DNA of 64,000 nt, from assembly GCF_000801105.2 (NCBI RefSeq), contig NC_079515.1:7254001-7318000 (forward strand). Direction: 5' to 3'. The stretch is from Raphanus sativus. Its lineage: Eukaryota; Streptophyta; Magnoliopsida; Brassicales; Brassicaceae. Under the pieces are notes generated by a model. The model saw nothing but the letters and a program-made list of their open reading frames with translations, was not told where the DNA came from and ran no database searches. The position numbers were made by a program, and so were the translations under genes. This document shows, piece by piece, positions 1 to 11,977 of this stretch; positions within the stretch are counted from its first letter, which is position 1, and every line of letters begins with the position of its first letter.

Positions 1-779
1 GTTATTGTACAACCGTGGATGTACAATACAGATATTCTCATACAGCAGTTATCGTCATTCATATCAATTTTTTAAAAAATCTCGATAGTTTAAAAAAATG
101 TTTAAGTTTCATAATTAAGTGGAGAGCTTGTTCTAAAATTATGGGGTGATTCGGTTTACTAATTTGGTGTCTAAGCTTGGACAATGTTCTCACGTTTGCT
201 AGACAATACTAGAGGAGTCTATGGTTTTCTAATGTATACTTTTAGACCTGTTTACTAATCTTTTTAGCATCTCTAGTCCATCTAGGCAAACTAAACGAGA
301 AGAGTCAAATACTGCAAGGGGAATTGAAAACGATGAGAACCACCAGCAGGCTTCTGTGTCCATTTCCACTTACGTGTTGGAATACTCCTCACGTTTTGTC
401 TGATTATTACTACTCTCTTTATGCAAAACTTAACGAGAAAAAATACAGAGACAAATTTAAGCAAAAAAAAAAAAAAAAGAGTCAAATTAACAAAGGAGTG
501 GAAACGTCTGAGAGCCACCAACTAGCTTCTGTGTCAATTCCCACTTACACGTGTTGGATCACTCCTCAGTTTTTGTCGAATTGTGACGTATGGGCTACTG
601 GGTCCACTAGTCCATTAGATATTCTCTCTGGGCCCATAAGCTTTGCCCAGAGCCTTTAGCCTCACGTTGGTTCGATTCCGTTACGTGTTCGCAACTTACA
701 CAGATCTTTATTCGGCGCATATCCATATCCATCTTTCTTTCAAAGTTTTATCCACTCGGTTGATGAGAAAAAAGTTGAA
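1..779. other. Intergenic leader with an imperfect direct duplication
   Basis: No gene is supported here. Two stretches, about 300-400 and 478-580, are imperfect direct copies. Each starts at an AGAGTCAAAT motif and runs through a block ending near an ACTCCTCA motif. The short open frames on both strands are low in complexity and match no family I know. A long A-run lies near 464-478. This may be the far upstream region of PYD1 or a decayed repeat. Confidence 0.5.
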
Positions 780-782
780 TAA

Positions 783-1079
783 GAGCATGCCCATTAGGGG
801 TTCATGGGTGGGGTTCACACCCTTCCCAAAAAAAAAAATAATAAAATATATGAATAGTGATGAACCCCTCTCTCCTAAAGTTCTTTGGGATGAACCCCTC
901 TCTCATGAAGTTCGTCACTGTAGCGCGGGCCCCACGTGTCGTGGTGGCCCGCGATTGGTCTATCTCTTTTTTTTTTTTTTTTTTTTTTTTTAAAGAAAAT
1001 CAAAAGAAAAATGGAAAAAGTTTAATAATAAAAAACTAAAAGGATGAACCCCAAGAGGGGTTCATTGATGGGGGTGCTC
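783..1079. mobile_element. Tourist/Harbinger-like MITE (297 bp)
   Basis: The element starts GAGCATGCCCAT and ends with the near-complement ATGGGGGTGCTC. It is flanked on both sides by TAA (780-782 and 1080-1082), the 3-bp target duplication typical of PIF/Harbinger elements. Internal copies of a GGGGTTCAT/ATGAACCCC motif give it strong inverted symmetry. It carries a 22-base-plus T-run and a CACGTG box at 933-938. There is no coding capacity. The ends and target duplication are seen directly; the superfamily follows from them. Confidence 0.8.
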
Positions 1080-1082
1080 TAA

Positions 1083-1720
1083 GATACGGAAATGATTCGT
1101 TACGTTAATTTTGAATAATTAAACTACGATTAGGCCTTGATTGGTAGAGCATTAGCATTAGCATTATACTCCTTATTATCCAATCAACATTGATAATAAA
1201 AGCATTTAGAAAAGCATTTACATGATGCTAATGCTCTCCAAATGCTCTTTGCTCAATGCTCTCATATAAAGCTTTTGGAAGAGCATTTGCATTTAGAATA
1301 TATATAAATTCAAAAATAATTTTATATAATTAATTTATATATGTTTAATAATATAAAAGTTATGTTTATAATAAAAAATGATATTTTCAAAAGAACTAAA
1401 AGTTGTGATTAATTATTATTATTTTTTAAATAACAATATTTCACATTTAAAATATAATAAAATTTATATAATTACACATATCATTCATTATTTTTAATAA
1501 AAAAATAACATAATATATATTTATATCTTAAGGAACATGGGATTACTACATTATCTGTCTCAATTAATTAATTAATCTACTTCAGTTATTTCCACATGGG
1601 CAAGACAAGTCGGAACCGACCAATTACAATTAGAACATTTGATCTTACACTTTCTCCCTCTTGTCAGCTTCTTCTTCTACCTCTATTGAATTCGTTCGTA
1701 GCTTCCGTCAGAACTCACCA
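1083..1720. other. PYD1 upstream region, AT-rich
   Basis: Non-coding. Around 1137-1290 it holds repeated GCATTAGCATT/AATGCTCT motifs in both orientations, which look like part of a decayed small DNA transposon. I could not find a matching pair of ends. From about 1310 to 1560 it is plain AT-rich sequence. The last 100 bases, pyrimidine-rich near 1650-1690, are the likely promoter and 5' leader of PYD1. Confidence 0.5.
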
Positions 1721-3579
1721 ATGGCATCCATGAGTTTCGCCTTGACTCGCTTCTCTGGGCTCTCTTCTAAAACCACCTTATCACCCGACTTCGATCACTC
1801 CTCTCGCCGCCGGAACATTCTACCTCCGAACAGAGTTGGACTTAAGATCTCTTCCTCTTCCTCTGAGCCTGATCTAAGTGTCACCGTAAACGGTCTAAAA
1901 ATGCCGAATCCTTTCGTGATCGGGTCGGGTCCACCCGGTACCAACTACACCGTCATGAAGAGAGCCTTCGACGAAGGCTGGGGTGGCGTCATCGCCAAAA
2001 CCGTAAGCTTACTATTGAACCTGTTTCTGTCTCACGTGATCGTTGACTAGAGATTGCAATTGAATTTTAGTTTCAGAAGTAATCATTTCACCAGAGTGTT
2101 GTGATTTGGATGTTTTTTTTTTTAAAAGGTGTCACTAGATGCATCCAAAGTAATCAACGTAACGCCTCGATACGCTCGGCTAAAAACCGGATCCAACGGG
2201 TCAGCCAAAGCAGATGTGATCGGGTGGCAGAACATAGAACTCATCAGTGACCGACCTCTCGAAACCATGCTCAAAGAGTTCAAACAGCTCAAGCAAGAGT
2301 ACCCTGATCGTATCCTCATCGCTTCCATCATGGAGGAATACAGCAAAACCGGCTGGGAAGAGCTTATCGACCGCGTTGAGCAAACCGGTGTTGTGAGTTT
2401 TTTTTTTGAGTTTCCCTCCCCCGCCAAACACAACAGATTCTTAGTTAATATGTTTAATGAGAGTGATTGTGTTTGTATAGGATGCTTTGGAGATCAACTT
2501 CTCGTGTCCTCATGGTATGCCAGAGCGCAGAATGGGAGCTGCTGTGGGACAAGACTGTGCGCTTCTTGAAGAGGTTTGCGGTTGGATTAATGCTAAAGCT
2601 ACTGTTCCTGTTTGGGCTAAGATGACTCCTAATATCACTGACATAACTGAGGTGTGTGTGTCACTATTCAAATTAGTGTTATTATTGCTACCATTTTAGC
2701 TGTTTTTTTGTAAATGTCTTATTCTTTTTCATTTTTTTTTTTAAATAGCCGGCTAGGGTATCTTTAAAATCCGGATGTGAGGGCATTTCAGCGATCAATA
2801 CAATCATGAGTGTGATGGGAATTGATCTGAAGACACTGCATCCGGAGCCATGCGTTGAAGGGTTAGTGAATAGCATACTTATGATGTCAATAGTTTAGCA
2901 GCAACTCTTGTATTGGGATAAATGAGGATTTTGCTAATGTTGTTACTGTTTTGCAGTTACTCAACTCCGGGAGGCTACTCTTATAAGGCTGTTCGACCAA
3001 TCGCGCTTGCGAAAGTGATGAACATTGCGCAAATGATCAAGTCTGAGTTCGGTGAGAAAGATTGCTCGCTTTCTGGTATTGGAGGTGTTGAAACTGGCTA
3101 TGACGCAGCTGAGTTCATTCTGCTAGGATCAAATACTGTTCAGGTGACTAAACTCAAACACTACCATCACTTTTTTTTTTTCTTTTAGACTGCTCCTATA
3201 GAAACTCAGTAATTGCTTTGGGTGTGAAGGTATGCACTGGTGTGATGGTGCATGGCTATGGTCATGTGAAAACCCTATGCGCCGAGCTTCAAGATTTCAT
3301 GAAACAACACAACTTCTCGACAATAGAAGACTTCAGAGGGTATGTGGCAACTTATTTTTTCATATCTTTTATTCATCATTCTTGATGTTGCTTACTTGTT
3401 TGCTTGCTCGCTCTTGGCACAGGCATTCGCTTCAGTACTTTACAACACACACGGATTTAGTCAGGAGACAGAAAGAAGCTATTGAGCAGAGAAAAGCCGA
3501 GAGGAGAGGCTTGAAATCTGATAAAGATTGGACCGGAGACGGGTTCGTGAAGGAGACTGAAAGTATGGTTTCTAACTAA
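1721..3579 (+). CDS. PYD1: Dihydropyrimidine dehydrogenase (NADP+), plastid
   Basis: Catalyses the first step of uracil and thymine breakdown, the NADPH-dependent reduction to dihydropyrimidines, in plastids. Seven exons (1721-2002, 2129-2392, 2481-2651, 2749-2861, 2957-3143, 3230-3339, 3423-3579) with GT-AG introns sum to 427 codons plus stop, close to the Arabidopsis length. I chose the ATG at 1721 (MASMSFALTRF); the open frame extends 5' of it, but with no earlier ATG in the exon. The first ~45 residues are Ser/Thr-rich and basic, like a transit peptide. The family core follows: NPFVIGSGPPGTNY near the N-terminus, the active-site region NFSCPHGMPER with its conserved Cys, and the C-terminal FMN-binding SGIGGVETGYDAAEFILLG. 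Like other plant enzymes it lacks the FeS and FAD domains of the animal protein. The next gene is glutamine synthetase, as in Arabidopsis. Confidence 0.95.
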
Positions 3580-4617
3580 CTTTCTCAAGTTGCAACAACC
3601 ATATCGCAAAGGCTTCTTCTTTACTTTCGTTTTACATCGCTTTCTTAAGGTTGACTTGAAAAGAAAAAAAAACTTTCATTGTATCTTATTTTCTTCTCGT
3701 TTGGTATCATTTGTATATTATGTACTATGTGATCAATGTCTGATGTATGATCTATTCGCTGCCACCACTTCTTTGTTCTTTCACATCATCGCTTAATGTT
3801 TAGCCGATAGTAAATGGATTGTTAAAAACAAAAGGATCTGATTGGCAAAATATCTAAAGTTTTAATCTTTCGAAAATCTAGCCAAATAGTAAAACTGAAG
3901 TAGGACATTGACCTTTTATCTTAGATGTGTTGGAAGTAGGACATTGACCTTTTATCTTAGATGTGTTTTAATCCAGGTAATCAACAATGCATAGCATTTG
4001 GAAATTGGCAAATTGCTACTCATTATTTCCGTGTTTCATTTCTGATACAAAGTTTTCATGGAAGAAGACCTTTAAAAATAATACTAGCATCATTTAACAT
4101 TTTCCATAAGTTAATATTACTACTTGAAAAAGTATTATGTGATTTTAGTTTTTTCTGTTATTGAACAACTTTGTTATATTCTATATTCTTAATTCTATAA
4201 AATTGTGTTAATTTGAAATCTCAATTGTGTATTCAAAATTTTAAATGTTACAAGATTTGGTACTTTTAACGATTTTAATTATCTCATAATTTATGTTCTC
4301 TTAGTAGGTTTCGGCATTCGGATAAATAAAATAAAACAATACATATTGTCGTTATATCGATACTTGTTAAATATCAAACGAGAACCATCACGACAACTAG
4401 GGTGTTCTAACAATCTTGATGAAAACAAAACTGAACAGTAACTGTTTGTTTTGTGCTCTCGCTAATTCTTTCTATGAGGATATTTCTTTGTGATATTGGA
4501 TGTCCATCTTCAGTAATTGCCTTTATTTTTGACTTTAAAAAAGAGTACTCTAAAAATAGAAAATAGTTTTGCTATTTCAAGTATATTTTTCGATTGGTTT
4601 ATGAATTTATTATACAA
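3580..4617. other. PYD1 3' flank and intergenic DNA
   Basis: Holds the PYD1 3' untranslated region, then AT-rich intergenic sequence. A 36-bp unit starting GAAGTAGGACATTG is tandemly duplicated at 3897-3932 and 3933-3967. I see no gene. Short open frames here have no recognisable domain. Confidence 0.6.
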
Positions 4618-5976
4618 CTAGATTTTGACCCGCGCTTCGAAAGCGCGGGTATTATTTTTCACTTTTATGAAATATATTATTTGTTTGTAATTATTGAATT
4701 TATTTATTTTAATAAAATTTTCTTTATAATAATTTCGACACATAGAGTGTCTCTAATAAACTATATATTTCTCTAGTTTTGTTTTATTCGCTCTTCAATC
4801 AACATATTTATTTGGCTTGTTGTTAAAATAAATGATTATAGACTTTGATCTCTACACCTCCGCGGATGTATATTTTAAAAAATATGATGATATTTGTTTT
4901 TCATGTAATTATAAGGGTTTGGCAAAATGAATCCGAGGAACAGAACTGATACCAATCAGTAAATATAGTACCAAACCTGAACATAAATTGATTAAATATT
5001 CAAATTATTCAAAACTGTTAGTTAGAGAACCGAATCGGATCCGAACCGAAGTATTCGTGTACCTGAATTTATCTAAAAATAGATTTATATATTTATATAT
5101 TAATTATTTTTATATTTAACGTATATAAAACATCAAGAATGATACCTTTAAATTGGTTTAAAATACTTAAAAATATATATAAATAGTCAAAAACAAATAT
5201 CTGAAATAGTTAAAGTATATTCAAATCACCAAAAATACTTAAAATAATTATTGATTTCGTATCCAAATTTTTAAATCAAACCAATTGATATGTTAAGCTT
5301 AGGTATTCTGACATATGTTACTTAAATTTATAGGTAACATATTACTTTATTTATAGATTTTGAGAAATTTTAAATATATAGTGATTTAAAACTTTAAAAA
5401 TAATTTAAATATGTTATCCAAACCCAAACCAAACCCGTAAAGATCCGAATCAAACTCAAACAAAAATTTAGAAACATCCTAATAGGACTGAAATCTTTGA
5501 CCTCGAAAACTCGAAACGCAAACTGATCAGAATCAAACCCGTATGGATGTCTGAAAACCCATCCTTAGTCATTATTATATATCGTATAATTTCATCATAT
5601 AATTAATCGTATTTTATATGTACCATCATATAACTAATCATATAATTAATAGTATTTAATATGTATCATCATATAAATAATTACATATATTATATTTTAA
5701 AAATTTAATATGAAATATAAAAACCATAATTTGAGTTGGTATTTCAAATTGGGCTTTGTATTGTATTTTTCTTATATATATTGACAATATTATTTTATAA
5801 TGGACTTAATAACTTAAGCCCATTACTTTTTCTATTTAATACTACTATCTTTGTTTCCAAACAAATTTTTTTTTAAAAGACTACAATCCATGTTTCCAAA
5901 CACACCAATTTTTTTTAATACTCTTATCCAAGTATCCAAACACACCGAATTTGTACTTCAGCTTTAATAAGATAGA
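4618..5976 (-). mobile_element. Non-autonomous Helitron (1359 bp)
   Basis: On the minus strand the 3' end is a perfect 10-bp stem hairpin (4628-4637 with 4641-4650, ACCCGCGCTT and its complement) followed by CTAG at 4621-4618, then T. The 5' end begins TCTATCTTATTAAAGC at 5976, preceded by A. Insertion between A and T without target duplication, a 5' TC, a subterminal hairpin and CTRR are the defining Helitron signs. No protein is encoded. The interior (about 4918-5560) contains degenerate ATCCGAA/ACCCGAA-type motifs resembling the hAT elements at 41630 and 53416. Confidence 0.75.
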
Positions 5977-6270
5977 TGGTGTTTTAAATAGTACATTGAT
6001 ATTTTTATTTTTTAATAAATACTTCATTTTTATTATTTTTCAAAATAATATTAGCTATAGTTAATTGAAATATATAGAACTATGAACTCTCTATATTGTT
6101 TATATTGTGTAAGACAAACTAAAAGCGACACAATTAAAAATATTAATATTGCATAACACCAGTCAATATGTTTTATCGATAGTCAGCTAAATATTGAATA
6201 TATTTCTAGATAAAACATCAAATTTATTTACTTTAACATTCATGGTGTGACTTTAACATCTTTTTCTATA
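5977..6270. other. AT-rich spacer between Helitron pieces
   Basis: No gene, repeat unit or terminus that I can support. It sits between the 5' end of the small Helitron and the Helitron helicase relic, and may belong to the same decayed larger Helitron. Confidence 0.4.
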
Positions 6271-6620
6271 TATAATATTTTATAAAACACTATTGTCGTT
6301 ATGTTTTAAAAATTTGAAGTTTTCCAGTTGTAGTGACTCTTGATAGTGCGACATATAATTGTAAGACTGGACTTGACAAATAGACAAACTTTTTAAGCTT
6401 TGACCTTCACTCTGGTTGATAGTCATTTCATAGAACACTCTTATAGAAAATTGAAGTCTTTTCATTTTGAAAGGTCATCTTGCATACGTCGGTATGAGAC
6501 TTATTCTAGGAATACAAATCTGTTTTTCCACATAACTTCCGGTTAGGATTTCGGCTTCAATATTCATGTTGTATAGGCGAGTTATTCATAACATTATTCT
6601 ATTGGAAAGTCTTCCTTTTT
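6270..6620 (-). pseudogene. Relic of Helitron RepHel helicase (PIF1-like C-terminus)
   Basis: The minus-strand translation, allowing breaks, reads through IEAEILTG, then IPRISLIPT, then LQFSIRVFYEMTINQSEGQS. This is the order of motifs at the C-terminal end of plant Helitron PIF1-like helicases (usual form: PRI, RRQFP, AMTINKSQGQS). The helicase KSQGQS motif is degraded to QSEGQS. Nothing of the Rep domain or the rest of the helicase is recognisable nearby. It marks the remains of an autonomous Helitron, probably older than the small one at 4618-5976. Confidence 0.6.
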
Positions 6621-7600
6621 TATTTAAATTTCTTAATAGCATGACCTACAACAATCCATTGGAAAGTCGTTCTCTTTAATTTAAATTTCATAGTAGTATG
6701 ATCTACAACAACATAACCAATTTTTATATGTTGATAAGAATAAACACACAGAATAATAATCACATATAAGCATAATAGTCACATTAACTTAGTCACAATA
6801 GCATAACAGCTGGACAAAATATCCGTAAATTTTGATTTTATCTGCTTCGATTTGAACCGAAATTCCAAATATATGTAATTCTACGAAGCAAAGAAAATAC
6901 TTATATGCAATATCTGTAAGAAACGAAGCAAATCACAAAATACTAATATTATTAAGAATGAATATCTGATCTGATCTATTATATGAATACATATACATGT
7001 ATGTAAAGACGTATATATATATATAATTTATATAAATATTATATTGTATATAAGTTTTATAGTACTTTTTAATAAATTTATTAAGTTATTTATTAGAATT
7101 TTAAAAGTAATAAATTTTGTTTTTGTAATAAAATGTTATTATTATTTTATATTATTTTTGGAATTTATGATTTATTTACTAATTTTAATTTATTTTTGCG
7201 GATCAAATCGGATATCCTGTCGAAAATCTAAAATTATCTGAATATCCAGAGTACCGAATATCCGTGTGGCTACAGATCAAATTGGATCAAATAATTGATT
7301 ATTATAACAAAATGGATCGGATCAGAATATCTCCAGAAATCCGGATATCCGATTCATGTTCACCACTACATCTATATGTACAAACGGCTAAGTATAATTG
7401 TAACAATAACTAATGTATAACAGCATAATAATTATATTCTTTTTAGAAAAAGTTCAACATCAGTTTAATGTGAAGATCAGGATATCTAGTTATTTCCTCA
7501 TGTGACACAAAAAAAAAAGATAACACGCGAAGATGTGAAAGAACATGCAAGAAAACTCACCGGATATTTTGTTTGCTCAATCGTGCAAAAAATTACTTTT
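6621..7600. other. Decayed repeats with GGATATCCG-type motifs
   Basis: AT-rich. Around 6800-6880 and 7200-7360 there are clustered CCGAATATCC, GGATATCCG and GGATCGGAT motifs in both orientations. These resemble the ends of a degenerate transposon of the same general style as the ATTCGGGT-rich elements elsewhere in the window. No exact ends or target duplication could be fixed. No gene. Confidence 0.4.
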
Positions 7601-8714
7601 TAAAACACAAATTATTTTATTATCTTCCTATATATTTTATTAATCATAAGATATTTTAACAAATGTCAAAATTTATAAGGAAAATTAATATCAAATAATA
7701 TTTTACAATTATCTTTTTTGGATTTTGGAAAAGGAAAATTAGTATTAAATAAGTTATTTTACAAACTTCTCTTCTTTAAGATTTGTAAAAAGGAAATTTT
7801 CTAAATATTACTATTAAATAATTTTTAAAATTAAATTTTACAATTAAATATTTTTAAAATTAAATTTTACTATTAAATTAACAAAAATTATTTCTTCAAT
7901 TTCTTTTAATTTTATTAGTATATATATTTTTAATCATGAGATATTATAAGAATATTATTAAGTATCTAAAAGAATATTTCTATAAGAATATCATTAAGTA
8001 TTTTTTAAATTTTCTTTTTACTCTTAAATAATTTTAAAATTCGTTTTTGTTTTTATTCTTAGTATATATTGTTTTAATCATGATATATTCTAAAACATGT
8101 CGCATTATTAAAAAAGGAAATTACTATTAAATAATATTTTGTTTAAGATTTTTAAAATGGAAATTTACTATATAATTAATTTCACCAAAAATTGTTTTTA
8201 TTATCTTATATATTTATTTTAAATGATGAAGTAGTTTAACACATATCACAATTTTAAATATATAAATGTCATGTGTCACAATCATGTTAATTAACAACTT
8301 TGAAGAACCAAGTTTCCTATTAAGTAATTTTAGAATATTATTAAGTATTTTTAAAATTTTCATTTTTACTATTAAATCAATTTTAAAATTAATTTATTTC
8401 AAAATTCGTTTTTTGTTATCTTAGTATATATATTTTATATCATTATAAATTTTAACCTCTTTAAAAATATTAAAAAAAAATTACTATCAAATAATTATTT
8501 GCAGCTATGTTTTGTTTAAGATTTTAAAATGGAAAATTACTATTAGATATACTTACAATTACTTTTTTAACAAAATTTGTTTTTGTTATTATCTTAATAT
8601 ATATTTTTAATTATAATATAGATTAACACATGTCGCAATCTTAAAAAAATTAATGACACGTGTCGCGATCATATTAATTAGTAACTTTGAAGAACCAAGC
8701 TTTATATAATAAGA
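7600..8714 (-). repeat. AT-rich degenerate repeat array ending in a Helitron 5' terminus
   Basis: A block of repeated TTACTATTAAATAATTTT and TCTTAGTATATATTTTTAATCAT-like sequences. Two clear copies of a ~170-190 bp unit lie at about 8160-8325 and 8534-8714; both run through a GACACRTGTC-like motif into AACTTTGAAGAACCAAG. The second copy ends, read on the minus strand, as A|TCTTATTATATAAAGCTTGG with TC at 8714-8713, a Helitron-type 5' end. No matching 3' end was found for certain; the CTAG at 4618 is a possible partner, which would make 4618-8714 one large decayed element. Confidence 0.5.
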
Positions 8715-9340
8715 TCTTTAACTTTCAAAATATTAAAATTTTACCTATTCATTCTATTTTATAAAAATATACTACTGTATTATACTATTTATATAACTAA
8801 ATCATTATTTTAATATTAAATTTATTAATATACATAATTATAAACTCGTAGTATTTAAATGTGTATAATTAGAATGCATAATTTTATTTTGGTGGAAAAT
8901 TAAGACATAAAAAATGAGAGGTTATTTTGTAATGAAAAAGTTCCACTAAAAAAAGAGAGTGAAAATAGAGTTTTCCATGTTTTTTTTTTCATTTTTCTCC
9001 AAAAACCATATACAGTTAGTTACAAAAAAAAAACCATATACAGTTGCTTAAAAATAATCGTTTTCATCCGATATATCTTAAATTTCTGAAAGGTTTTAGA
9101 ACTTTTCATTTCAAAAGTACAAAAAAAATATTATCTTCATTTTTATATGCAGATAGTTTACAAACCAATATTTTTTTGTTGTCAAGTGAGTCATGTCACA
9201 TGCAAACGCAAGTGATACGGCATGTGATGTATACTCAGATATCAATACTCCGTAAATCAATGCACCACTCATATAATCTATCAAATTTTAGAAATAATAA
9301 ATATATATTTTTATATAGATGTACATACTATCATATATGA
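8715..9340. other. AT-rich intergenic spacer
   Basis: No supported gene. One open frame near 9044-9340 has no domain and very biased composition. A short duplicated CCATATACAGTTA motif occurs at about 9007 and 9035. Confidence 0.5.
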
Positions 9341-10816
9341 CTAGGGTGAGATCCGCGCCCTGCACGGGACGAGATAAACTTTTTTAAAAAAATTAAAGTT
9401 TGAAATGTTATTTTCCAACATTATGTATTTATAAAATTAAAAGAATACAATGTAGAAGTATTAAATTCTAATAAATATATTAAAATCGGGCAGTACATAA
9501 GATATTGAATTTTTTTTTTTGGAAATATGAAATGTTGTTTTCCTATTCTGAATAGATTATAGGGAATTATCTAGAATTTAGAAATACATATTTTTATAAA
9601 ATGAAATATACTCTATATACATGATATATTTGGCGTTATTGCCATTATTATCATTCTTGAAGAATTTGGTCTATATGATAATTATGTTTTGTTGTGCCTT
9701 AATTCACAATTGTCTAAAATTATGAATAAATATTTTTTTAAATGTAAAAAAAATCATGTTACACTTAATTGGATAATGGCCTCTAATATATATATATATA
9801 TGTATACTTCCACTGTTTTTATGTTTAATGTTAATACTTGTTCAGTCAATTATAAATGTTATTTACTTATATATATATATAATTTCAGGTTTATTTGAAT
9901 TAAAAAGTAATTATGGGGAAAAGATATTATAAATTAAAGTTTAAAATTAAAAGATAACAGAATGAAAAACACCAAAATAAGAAAGTCTGAACTCATAATG
10001 GAAAACAACAAAACAAATTTAAACCATAGAATAAAATCCAAGATCGTAAGCAGCACATCCATACCAAATTCCTTAATAGTTATAGAAGGGAATCCTATTA
10101 AAACAATATAATTTAAGTTAGTATATTATGTAATGTCTATCTCACTATCAAATGGTATTACCTCTTTCTGAAAGACTGGATCTCTCGAACATCGTCGGGC
10201 TCGAATAAAATTCGAGCCAAATCCATCAATCGTTCTCACTTGGTTGAGCCCACCTGATCATGATAAAAAAAAGTGAACATCATAATAAATGTTTAAGATA
10301 TTTGGACAACTATTTGAAAACATATATACTCGTAATCTCTAATGACTGATCTTATAACAAAATATATAGAAAGTGAAAATAATGCAGTAAATTTCGTATG
10401 CAAATCATGGAAAAACAAATCTAATTAGTTCTTAACTCACTCACTATTTAATATTTGTCAAAATTCAATTTCCATACGAGAAACAAATTTGGAAAATCTT
10501 CGTAAAAATTGATTAGAAATATGGAAAGTGGAAAGGCAGAGAATAATCAAAATTCGATTTCGAAATAAATATGGTCCCGAAATTAACTTCTTCCCTTTTA
10601 TACATATGCGGACATGAAACTATGTATAAGAGACATACGAATATGCATGTCTGTCCAATGGCAATAGCCGTAATATCCTAAGGTGATTAAGCCTTCTTTC
10701 ATAAAGGGTCTGAGAAGGAACCTCGTGCCGACACGTCGTCAAAATGGCAAACTCGAAAATATAGTACTCTTTAAAGGTTACTCTCTATTTTTGCTTCCAT
10801 TTTAATACTAAGAGGA
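9341..10816 (-). mobile_element. Probable non-autonomous Helitron (1476 bp)
   Basis: The minus-strand 3' end is CTAG (9344-9341) next to an imperfect hairpin, CCGCGC at 9353-9358 with GCACGG at 9362-9367, and is followed by T. The proposed 5' end is TCCTCTTAGTATTAAAATGG, with TC at 10816-10815 preceded by A. Both flanks satisfy the A|T insertion rule. There is no coding capacity; the interior is AT-rich with a modest GC patch at 10180-10260. The 5' end is less certain than the 3' end. Confidence 0.55.
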
Positions 10817-11392
10817 TTATTTATGTGTCTTTTATTCCCAATACCAATAATGTAATATAAAATTGAACTTCACATTATATATGTTTTGGAAAACTAGCTT
10901 ATTACATGTATGTCTTTAGTGAGTTCACTAATTTGTTTATGCATTGTATATTGAAAGTATGTTATGTCGATCAAAAATGTCAAATTTTAATAGTAAAAAC
11001 CTTTTGATAGGTTAAAAAGTGGCAAATGTTGGATTACGTTTACATAGGTTTGTGAAATTAATGTCCATCCAATCATACTACACATGATGCAAGTGTGTTT
11101 TATCGTATTTGCAAATATCAGATACTTTAATTCACGAATACAATTTTTTCTCAAAATGTTGAGTTGAGTGTACAGTATTTGATCAATAATTTAATCTTTC
11201 TCAAACATTAAGTACATTTTTATTTCTCTTTTACAAATCCATCGTATGTATAGTTAGAAATTAGTTTCTATAATTTGATAAGAGAGGAATATGTATCAAT
11301 CTGATTTCTGCCATCTGGCTGAAGTTGAGTCTGCGTATCAGTTCTATCGAAATAAGTTGGAATGAGAAAGAGCAGAGTCGATTTAACAATTC
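10817..11392. other. AT-rich intergenic spacer
   Basis: No gene or repeat boundary that I can support. The last ~130 bases lead into the hAT transposase relic and could be part of it, but the frame is broken there. Confidence 0.4.
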
Positions 11393-11977
11393 TTGACACC
11401 ATTCGTGGAAATGACTAATCTGATTTCTAGTTCTTCTTATCCAACAGTGGGGTGTGTGTCTGGTATCATCACCCTTTACATTCCTGCAACCATGCATATT
11501 GAGGAGGAGGTTCGTCGAAATCTATCATTTGCAAGGGTAAAAATAAAAAGATTTGTCTTGAGAAAGTTAATTTGTCATAATTGTCGTGATCGTCAAAATG
11601 AGTTCGATCAACAGCGTGATCGGTTTAAAGAGATCTCATCAATGGCATGTGACGTATTGAGCATATACATCACCACAGTTGCTTCAGAATCATCCTTCCA
11701 TATTGGAAACTGTGTGTTGAACAAGTATAGAAGTTCCCTTCTCTCTTCGAATGTTCGAGCATTGATTTGCGCAAGGAATTGGCTAAGGAGATTTGAGTCT
11801 TTAGACAGTAAATTCATTGAACATTTGAATTTGGTTATCTTTATACTTGAAATTTATAATCGAATTTGCTTAGGTGACGGAGTGGATTTTGAACCCTTGG
11901 AAGAAGTTGGAAAAGAAGTGAGGAAACAGGTCAAGTCTGAGTTCATGTGTGAGTCATTTGTTTCTAATCTCTATTGA
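11393..11977 (+). pseudogene. hAT-family transposase C-terminal remnant
   Basis: An open frame of ~194 codons. Its second half carries the hAT C-terminal dimerisation signature: [20 protein letters not shown], then YRSSL, then [10 protein letters not shown]. In RICESLEEPER/Ac-type transposases this reads ...TVASESAFS...R..L...RSSL....VEALIC...WL. The first half only distantly resembles the region before that domain ([11 protein letters not shown] for xTNxFSGSxYP). No BED zinc finger and no upstream catalytic residues are visible. It is most likely a truncated transposon rather than a host gene, though the frame is open. I found no terminal repeats nearby. Confidence 0.7.

Noticed and set aside
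324..1039. Short plus-strand open frames in the leader
   Set aside because: They cross homopolymer runs and the MITE, with no domain or splice context.
1661..1720. Upstream extension of the PYD1 reading frame
   Set aside because: It begins with TTG, not ATG; the first ATG in frame is at 1721.
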